A DNA stretch of 64,000 bases, taken from contig RQTK01000133.1 in NCBI GenBank assembly GCA_003991915.1, forward strand, positions 298,861 through 362,860, written 5' to 3'. Position numbers and translations under genes: made by a program. Positions 48,222 to 64,000 of the stretch are shown here, one piece after another; within the stretch, counting starts at the first letter, position 1, and each line of letters opens with the position of its first letter. This stretch comes from Elysia chlorotica. Lineage: Eukaryota > Mollusca > Gastropoda > Plakobranchidae. The notes beneath the pieces are model-generated. The model searched no databases. It saw nothing but the letters and a program-made list of their open reading frames with translations, and was not told the origin of the DNA.

Positions 48222-48600
48222 CTGAAAAGGTAGGGCCTAGATTCTAGGCTATTCTCACTGTAATATTGGTGAATTGTCAGCTGAAGGAATCTGTCAAGAA
48301 AGAGAGAAAACCCTCTGCCTCAGTGAATTTATTAGATCTCATTGGTCACTGATCAGTATGCCAGACATTCAGTCATTCAGTTACACTAGTGTTTAGTAAT
48401 GGCACTAATGTCAATGTACTAAGTAATCACGAACGGCAACAAGAGACAAGACCTAGATTTTTGTCCGGAAGTGACGGTATTATGACGAGTTTATCGATAT
48501 GGCGAGTGTATCCATATGACAATAAAACATAAATTCCTACATGTAAAGTAATATGCCATCGATAATCGTCAGCTTTATCGATAGTGAATGGCACAACTGA
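48222..48600 (-). promoter_or_regulatory. Candidate promoter and first exon of the minus-strand gene, with TATCGATA cluster
   Basis: Immediately upstream of the candidate donor, three TATCGATA-type motifs lie within about 90 bases: 48492-48499 (TATCGATA), 48558-48564 (ATCGATA) and 48576-48583 (TATCGATA). TATCGATA is the DRE bound by DREF in Drosophila. Whether molluscs use it the same way is not known to me. Local CpG content is higher than in the flanks. Confidence 0.4.
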
Positions 48601-48832
48601 GAAGCTCATAACTTTTTCGGAGCATTCTAGATAATGCTGGTCTACTTACAATTTACTGTCCTGTCTCCAACCCGATAAGCAATAAAAATAAACAATACGT
48701 AAACAACCAACTATCAAGTTTGCTTGAATTTATTTAGACAAGCAGTCAATAGAGATGTATTTAGCCAAGCTGGCGCCACTCTAGTCTATTTTGTCGGACT
48801 AAAAACTTTGGTTTGCGCTGGTTTAGATTTGC

Positions 48833-48877
<45 letters not shown>
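48833..48877. repeat. (TTG)n microsatellite
   Basis: About 15 perfect TTG units followed by an imperfect T-rich tail. The open frames over it (poly-Val, poly-Leu, poly-Gln) are repeat artefacts. Confidence 0.95.
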
Positions 48878-48879
<2 letters not shown>

Positions 48880-50330
48880 TTTTGTTGTTTTTTTTCCTTC
48901 TTTGTTTTTCTTCTTGTTGTTGTGGTCTAAATATTGCCATCGTGACGCGTGAAAGCAAAACAAACAAACAAACAAAAAACGACAGCAAACAAACGCTAAG
49001 GGCAAAAGGGTGTCATCATTTCAGCGGTAATACCTCGATTTTCAATAGCTTTTTGTCCGAAGAGTTTCACAAGAAGCGATTAAAGGCATAAAATGAAAAA
49101 AAGACAAATTATTGTGTGTGTATGTGACCAAAAAAAAAAAAAAAGGTTTAATTTATCTTATACACCAGTTAGGCCTACGGGTAGTGCTTTAAAATACATG
49201 CGCGCAGTCGATTACATGCCTAGTTAACACTTTCATTTATGGCCATGGCATCATATCTCCGATGTAAATTTTTTATTATTATTTTTTGTATTATTAATAT
49301 GCAACCAGGTAGGCTAGATATATTATAATATTGACTAACCTGTAGTTTATCAAACATGTAAGAACTTCGATTTATAAAGATTTTACCACATAGTGTTATG
49401 TATAATTATTATGTATTTTGGACGTTTGTGTAGGCCCTATAGCTCTGTGCAACAAACAGGAAAACACTAGATCACTACAAATGCATGGAATAAGCTTACA
49501 GAGCAAGAAGATTAAGTCTTTTTCAAACTGAACAAACACAAAATACTAGCAACAAAATTAATTAATCATTAAAAGATCTGATGTCTAGGCCTTCTGTAAA
49601 TAAAGCAAGCGCTTGCACATAAATTATTTTTCTACAGAAAATATAATGCAACATTAAACAAACAACCAGGCATCTGTCTATTCACCCCCCCCCCCCAAAT
49701 TTAGCCAGAAAACCTATCAACAATCAACATCAAACAATAAAACAGCTATTTTTAGTCCCCCCTCCTCCAACCCTGATTTTTAGCCTTCTCGTGGACAAAA
49801 AGGTTAGGAGGTTATTTTTGTCTGTGTGCATTTATTGACATAAAATCATGACAAAGCCAGCGGCATTTTCATTGGGGAAAACCCAAAATTTATCATTATT
49901 TCCGGGTTGTAGAGCCAATGAAATAACGCGTTACAAAAAGACGCATTAATACAAAGTAAGGGCTCCTAACTTACAATTCATTTTGATAAGCGCGTGAAAA
50001 AATAATCCGCGTATAATTAATATTTACACAACAAAACTAAGTTTGAATTAGCAAATATCTTTTTAAAAGAATAACAAAAACATTTGCCATGCAATTATCA
50101 ATGTCTAGTTTATATTGTAATTCAATATTAGAATATTGGCAAACCCAGTAGGAAAATGAGATCACCTGTCTCATGCTTCAAGGGTCTGCTCTGTATACCG
50201 AAAACAATGATCTGGGTTGGTCTTCAACAACTGTGGTAAACACGGGCCGTCGTGCCCGTTGCTTTGTATTTATTTTGGCATACACAAAGTCAACCGTCGT
50301 TAGACTGGAGTACATCAGATCTAGATAACC
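48880..50330. other. 5' flank of the Src-family kinase gene
   Basis: No coding signal. It contains A/T-rich sequence and two C-rich runs near 49688 and 49759. The start codon at 50331 lies in an ATAACCATGG context. The transcription start cannot be placed. Confidence 0.5.
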
Positions 50331-57750
<7,420 letters not shown>

Positions 57751-60700
57751 AGTGGACAAAGCTGCCATAAAACTTCAAGCTTTTTTGAATTCCAGGTTTT
57801 TTTTTTTATAATGGACTCTGTGAAGGCCGATTTTGTTGGGGAGACCTCCTCATGTTGTGATTGATTTTTTTTTTTTTTTTTGCTGTATGAAAATTTCAAT
57901 GTTAAAATATTGAAACTTTCTTGATCATTAAGGGCATGATTGAGAGAGGGGAATGATCCCAAAGTCAGGTGACGTGGAACAGACGACTTTACTTACACTT
58001 TAACATCAGTTCAGATCTTTCCTCACCTATTTCATCTATTAACATGGGCTTAGAGAAAAGATCCCAAAGTTTAAATCTAATAGTATAATTGTTTACAGCC
58101 TTTAATCCAGTAACTGTATGGTTCAAGGGGAAAAAAACACTTCTATGTTGACTTTAAAAAAAAAAATTCATGTTTCTTAATTATATAGCTTTAACATTTT
58201 TAAATGAGCTGGAAAAAAAAAAAAGATAGCTGCCAATGTTATTTTTACATTATATTTACTTTGAATTTTTTTTTTTTTTAAATCTTTAATAACTTAAAAA
58301 GTAGCTATTCCAATTCTACTCTTTACCAAGAAATGACAAACTCTGTTAACAGAGAAGCTTATTTTCTGTAATTGTTGATTTATTGAATTTGTTTTGTATA
58401 TCCCTGGATGATCTGACACATGACGAGTGCCTGGCTGTGAAGTTTTTGAGTCCTTAACAGTTGTCGTTTTTTCACAATGTAATTAAGAACATGTGATTTA
58501 TTTCTAAAGATGGTGCTTACTAAGGCCAAGTTTGTGCAAAATGCTGTCTTGAAAGACAGCTGCATAAATAACAACAAATGGCTCTGATTTTGTTTTTTTG
58601 TTTTGTATGTGACACTAGTTTTATTGTATAACAGTGAATAAGGACATTGGGAGGGGTCTTGGAAACATTTAAAACTTTGTAAAAAAAAAAACCCAAACAA
58701 AATTGTTTCTTGATAAGTTTAACGAGAATCAAACTGGAAGAGTGCTGTGTCAAGACTACAGGATGCATGGTGAACCTTACACTTGCGTTTTTATAGACAT
58801 TGTTTTAGGAAGGACCAAGCAAGGATAGAAGGCAGATTATGACTAGAATCGAGTTTGTACATAGATGATGGTTTAAACATTGCTCAAATTCAATCACTGG
58901 CATTCTAATTTTAAAAGTTTTATCTTCTTGCAAACATAAAAAAAAAAAAAAGAATTATCAGTATCATCTGCAGCTTGTAATCAAGCTTCATGTGCTAAAA
59001 ACAATTTCTTTGCTATTGTCATCTTCATTGTAGTTTCTGATTTGTTTTTTTGGCTTATTCGATTGTACTTAATTTTGGTTTCTGTAAATAACTGCTTGTT
59101 GCACGCATCCCATAGAAATTAGATATGGATCAAATTTGTCAAGCATTTCTACATCACTCTGCCTCCTTCTCTTGTCAACAATATAGCAGTTACTGTGCTG
59201 ACGTGCTGTTAAAACAAGCTCACTCACTCTTGCCATCTGTCTGCTAATGCCAGAAAAAGGTTCTTTTCTCTATTTCTCTTTATCTCATTTGTTTTCAGGA
59301 TTTTCTCCCATTGTGCTGTCACTTATTCCAGTTCTTAGGGTTGGTGTGCTTTTGATATACATGTTTGCTCATGACATTTTCTGCATTCCTTATCTTGCAT
59401 GTTTTCTGTTTGAGTTGAGATCATGGCTGGTCCCTCAGCTGATTGATCTAGTTCATGGTTCTGTTATACACTGTAGAGTTTTTGCATGTCTACACTCAGT
59501 TACTTTTTTGCCGTGCTGAAATATATAATCATATATTTTTTCTTTTAAAAGTGTCAATGAGTTGGCACAGGTTGCCAGTGTGTGTGTTCATTTAGACCTG
59601 CCATGCATAACGGCACAACATGTACGCATCAGCTGTCAACTTTTTGGTTCTGCATGCTTGGAACTTGCCTCAAGACCAATCAATTTAGACTAAGAATATG
59701 ACAAATTAGAAAGTCCTTGCGTCACTCTGATCCTAAAGCCTCTAAATATTAAAAGAATAGAAAAAAAAATATTCTAATATGTCAATGGGAGATGGAGGGT
59801 GCATGGTTTTATTGAAAGCCATGCCTATCAGTTCAGTGTTAATAAATTATGTAATTCTAATATCAGCGCTTAAATTCCAAGTTGTTGGAGAACCCTCATC
59901 CTTCTTTCTTTGGTCGATGTAAAATTTTGAGCTTTCAAAAAGAGCAAACACGATCAGAGGTTATCTTTATTTCATGGATACGCAAAAGCACATAAGCTTG
60001 AAGCTATAACATTACTTTCATTTTTGCATTTTCGTAATTTATGTTGTTGCCATGATCTAGATCATACTCTCTTGCACCAAACTTTTTCATTCAGAACAGA
60101 GTCGTCCAAACTTTTCACATGGTTTATAAATTTAATGATGGAAATTTATTTCCCCTTTTGTAACCATCATTTCTCACTGCGCCATTTGCTGGTCTTGGCA
60201 CAATGTTTAGAAATAAAGTGTTCAAATTTGCTGTTCTTGAGAGTTTCTGCCTTGAACTGACTTATGTGAAAGTTACCCATTCTAAACAGTATTTTCTTAC
60301 CGAGCCGTGTAAGCTTTAACAATATTTTTATTTTATTTGGTATGTTGCTGATAGCAACGTTTTAGTAATTAATCTCTCCATTATTTATTATTATTTGTAC
60401 TGTTGTGCAATTGATCATATAACTAATTTGGCCCTGTGGTTTCACCTCTACACATGGCTTCATTGCATGTTTTTTTATGTTATATCTATCTAAACTTTCT
60501 TTTCAACTTTATTGACAATGGCTGGATCATTCCTCTTTGAGCAGCTAGTTTTGCCTGTTTTTTGTTTTGTGAAACCTAGCGCTAAGGTAACTAAAATGAA
60601 TCTAGGAACCAAAGTAAATTTAAGGCCTACTGTCTCTGAAGAGTTTTCCCATTTCTTACATTTGGTTTTGTTAGTGCCAAGAATCACTGCCTGATTATTA

Positions 60701-62686
60701 CATATGATTCTAATGGAAGGCAGCATATTGCTGCAAAGTTTTAAAAAAGATTGAGTCTATAGCAGCTTGTGTGTTTATATTTAAAGATGATAAATAACAG
60801 TTTGACCAAAGTTAAACGCTGTGTAAAGTTGACGTGCACGGCACACAAACTTCAAATCGCTGCCCATAGCTGTGCTTGATCAAGCAGATACACCACCAAA
60901 TCATCAGGCAAATTGTTAGCTGTAGAATTGTTCAAACTTCGGAGAGCCTGATATAAACTTGTACCAGAGCTCTCCTTGTGTGCAATATTTTTTCTGTTCG
61001 GGGGTTATTCTAGATGTTCGAAAAGCTTCAAGGCCTCTGGTTTATTGGGGTGGGGTTTAGATTGTATAGTTCATCAATGTAGATTCTAATTTTCTATAAT
61101 TTTATGTCTTTTGGGTTTGTTATAATAATAGAGTTTATGGTCCTCAAGCACTTAAATGATATTGTTCTCTGTTTGTTGTTAACCAGAGACTGATGTTTTT
61201 TGCTTTAATTTTGGTCAGAGACAGGCTCAAACTCAAATGACAAGTGCTGGAAAGGGATTGAGAGTTTACTTGATTTTACCTTTGATTTGTGTATAGTATA
61301 TAAAGTTGTACATTGTTTTAGATATGACTTTAGTTTTGTACATTCTTAGTCCCTTTGAGAATTGAATATTTTGTGCATTCTTTACATTTTTGCTTATTTT
61401 ATATGACTTGTATGATTAGAGAGATTTTCTTAATTTAAACGAATCTTTCTGCTCAGAAATTTCAAGACAAACTGAAGTTATGATTAAATACCAGTACATG
61501 TAACTCCTTTGTGTGACAAGAGAGATATGGTGAAGTTATTTTACTTTGGCTGTTTAATAAGGGACAACTTGGTAGGCTTCGTGTCTGTGGAGAACTTGGG
61601 TTGGGTAGTACATGTATTCATTGAGTCACGTTGAAGCACATAAAGTCGTGCGCATGACACAGTAGTTGTAGACTTGTACTGGCACAGTAGAAAATATACT
61701 TACACAGCCTGATAGATGCTTTATATGTTCAGCAGAGAGAGAAGATGAAGCGGTACTACATGTGCTATGTTGATGAGGATATTAGGACAGCTAAAATAAA
61801 GGTAAACCCGCTGTGGTGCAGCCGTTTGTTCGTTCTGAGGTAGTCAGAAGCCAATAGGCCAGTTTTGGGTAACGCACACAGCAATCATTTGTTGCTTTGC
61901 TAAATTTGTTTTTGTTAACTGTTTTACTGTTTTACATCTCAGTGGTTGACACTCACTGTAATTTCTTTATTGTGAACTTTGCGCACAATTTTTTTCTTGT
62001 ACTTATTTTTTGTGTGTGCATTATCCTCGTCATCTAAAGTTAACCAATACATCATCGATAGTTTTCAAGATACGGTTGTTTTTATGATAATATTTTATTT
62101 TATTATCCCTAAGTATTTATGTTTATCACCATTGTTGATTGCATTTAGTAGGCTCTTGAAAGAGAAGGTGTTTTAACTTACCTGTTGACTGTCTCCACCC
62201 CGCAATCTTGCTAGTAGAGCATGGCATTTTCAAATGTTCATGTCTTTTTACTTGGTTGACAACATTACAGATTTAGAATGAGACCAAGCTAAGATCCTCC
62301 ATTAGCACAAACCGATGCGGAAGTCTTGGGCAAAGCCAAAAAATCAAATTGAATTGCACGGTGCACAATAGATTTTATGTATAAAATACACTTTATGGTC
62401 TTGCTGATATAAAATTATTAATTGGAAGTAAAATTTGTACCAAAATGAAACAAAATGCTTGTACCAATATTCTCACTGTGTGGCCAAAGCTTAAATTATC
62501 AGAAGTTAGTCTTAGGACCCATCCGGACCATGGCTTGGTTTTCAAGGATGGCAGTTTAGAAATTGACAAACGCTGAGATTGATGCCAGGCGCAGCTATAA
62601 ATATTCACATAAAATAGGCTGTTGAGAAAACCATCTCTATCTCCATGATTGTGTAAGGAAACGTTAACATAGGGCTGGTTAAAACC

Positions 62687-62790
62687 ATTGACCTTTTTCG
62701 ACAGGGGATATCACTCATCCCCTACGCGAACCTCTTCATGCCGCTGTGCGGCTAAAGCCAAGAGGTTGCTTTTCTAGCCTGGTCAATTTT
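62687..62790 (+). ncRNA. Candidate structured RNA: closed three-way-junction fold ending in TTTT
   Basis: An outer stem ATTGACC (62687-62693) pairs with GGTCAAT (62781-62787). Inside it are GGGGAT (62704-62709) with ATCCCC (62717-62722) around a seven-base loop, and AACCTCTT (62729-62736) with AAGAGGTT (62760-62767). Within the latter, GCCGC (62740-62744) pairs with GCGGC (62748-62752) around TGT. The outer stem is followed at once by TTTT, a possible RNA polymerase III stop. It could instead be a folded part of the kinase mRNA 3' UTR or a SINE of another family. No known RNA family was recognised. Confidence 0.45.
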
Positions 62791-63576
62791 CTCACCTGAG
62801 CTAAAGGTAGTATTAGAAGAACAAAACGTACTTAATGGTCATTTCTTTGATAGTTTTTTTTTTGTTTTGTTTTCTTTTTGACAAGTTGTAATCCTGCAGC
62901 CACCAAAAAGTTTTTGCATGTGTATAAAACAATATTTAAGATAATGTTAATTTTTCATTGTCAGGTGATTGTTTTACGTTGTGTCTCTGCAGTTGGCCTG
63001 TTATTCTGGTTGTGGACATTTCTCAAATCTGACTCGCTTCACGAGCACATCAAAAGTTCATCGGTGGTTATCATTAGCAATGTCAAACTTGTCATTTTCA
63101 AAGCTCTGTGCATAATATACAGAAGTTTCCGTTATACCTGTTCCTCATTTGAATTTTTACACTAGCAAAATTTTTACAGTGCAACTGCAAGCATGAAGGA
63201 GTGACAGAGAGACTGCAAGAGAGAGAGAGAGAAAGTAATTAAGCATCACCCGCCACTCTTACTCTTAGTTCTACCACAAATCATCAGTTTTAGTTCTAGC
63301 ATGAATTTTCTCTCCCTCACTCAAAACATTCTATTATATTTTTAGTTTTCAAATCAATATATGTATGAAATAAATGCTTTTTTTGTCACATCTTTGTATT
63401 TTGTTGTTTCTTTTACTAAAAACTATTTGGATACATTTAGCCAATTATTTATAAACCATGAATGTTCTCATAATCATTTGTAGCTGAACATTATTAACAT
63501 GAAATCCTACATTGACTTAAAATACTGTGGTGAAATGAAAGTTCATTTAAAGTTAGGGATATAGATGTGTCACAAA

Positions 63577-63593
63577 AATAATAATAATAATAA

Positions 63594-63629
<36 letters not shown>

Positions 63630-63634
63630 GACTA

Positions 63635-63696
<62 letters not shown>

Positions 63697-63719
63697 ACTA
63701 CTACTACTAGGCCTACTAC

Positions 63720-63763
<44 letters not shown>
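63577..63763. repeat. Compound trinucleotide microsatellite (AAT)n(ACT)n(GCT)n(ACT)n(AAT)n
   Basis: About 190 bases of trinucleotides in which the unit changes from AAT to ACT to GCT, back to ACT and back to AAT. It forms a roughly symmetrical block. Poly-Ser, poly-Leu and poly-Thr frames over it are artefacts. Confidence 0.97.
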
Positions 63764-64000
63764 TTAACAATAGTTTGTATTTTGCTTGACACACCGAAAA
63801 ATAAACACGTAACCAACTTTTACAGTAGTAACTAGCCATTGAATTTTACCACTACCAGACACTTTTCAGAAATCGTTCTAAAGAGAGGTACATTTAAAGA
63901 CAGTTTCCTTTACTGTGTAGAGATCTTTGAAAAGAAGTAGAGCCCATTAATAAAGATATGTGTTTGATTTGAAAAGACGTAAGAAAAGGAGCTAGAGCAA

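Larger units (their letters stand above)
57751..64000 (+). other. Src-family 3' UTR and downstream sequence
   Basis: About 6.2 kb without a recognised gene. Plus-strand AATAAA occurs at 59841, 61795, 63369 and 63949, so 3' UTR lengths from about 2 to 6 kb are possible. The short open frames (59247-59519, 60024-60260, 62878-63165) show no domain and lack splice support. The stem-rich element at 62687-62790 and a compound trinucleotide repeat near the right edge are listed separately. Confidence 0.5.

Noticed and set aside
48761-49091. Poly-Thr, poly-Gln, poly-Val and poly-Leu frames
   Set aside because: Translations of the (TTG)n microsatellite.
59247-59519. 90-codon hydrophobic frame in the kinase 3' region
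   Set aside because: T-rich DNA gives hydrophobic frames easily. No start context, family or splice evidence.

Overview
The window is nuclear DNA of a metazoan, most likely a mollusc and probably a gastropod. It has GT-AG introns, A/T-rich non-coding DNA, long (CT)n arrays, palindromic AGATCTAGATCT-type simple sequence, dispersed tRNA-derived SINEs, and an enzyme gene whose closest relative known to me is squid diisopropyl-fluorophosphatase (DFPase). There is no bacterial, organellar or viral gene organisation. Identifications rest on reading the translation and on remembered family motifs; no database search was run.

Layout, left to right. (1) About 2.4-20.1 kb, plus strand: the 3' part of an RNF220-type E3 ubiquitin ligase. 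Twelve exons encode the last ~312 residues, including a C2HC zinc knuckle and the C-terminal RING. The first ~13 kb of its introns is visibly richer in CpG, microsatellites, SINEs and hairpins than the rest of the window. (2) 22.1-26.3 kb, plus: a complete five-exon DFPase/SMP-30 family beta-propeller hydrolase. (3) 31.7-28.0 kb, minus: a complete six-exon NDUFAF2, the complex I assembly factor, tail-to-tail with the DFPase gene. (4) 32.8-41.7 kb, plus: a coiled-coil protein gene with an acidic C-terminus that I cannot name. It is divergent from NDUFAF2 across ~1.1 kb and carries a duplicated exon copy in an intron. (5) About 48.3-41.9 kb, minus: a candidate gene with a two-exon transcript, a short uORF, an 89-residue orphan ORF and possibly a very long 3' UTR. 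(6) 50.3-57.75 kb, plus, with a long downstream region to the window end: a complete eight-exon Src-family tyrosine kinase closest to Drosophila Src42A. One intron contains a small assembly gap.

The genes look like independent animal loci rather than one pathway: ubiquitin ligation, ester/organophosphate-type hydrolysis, complex I assembly, a structural coiled-coil protein, and tyrosine-kinase signalling. The most unusual non-coding signals are a branched, stem-rich ~100-nt element ending in TTTT at 62.69-62.79 kb, the duplicated exon between direct repeats at 36.1-36.4 kb, a 60-bp minisatellite lying directly against an RNF220 splice acceptor, and a step in CpG density near 13 kb.
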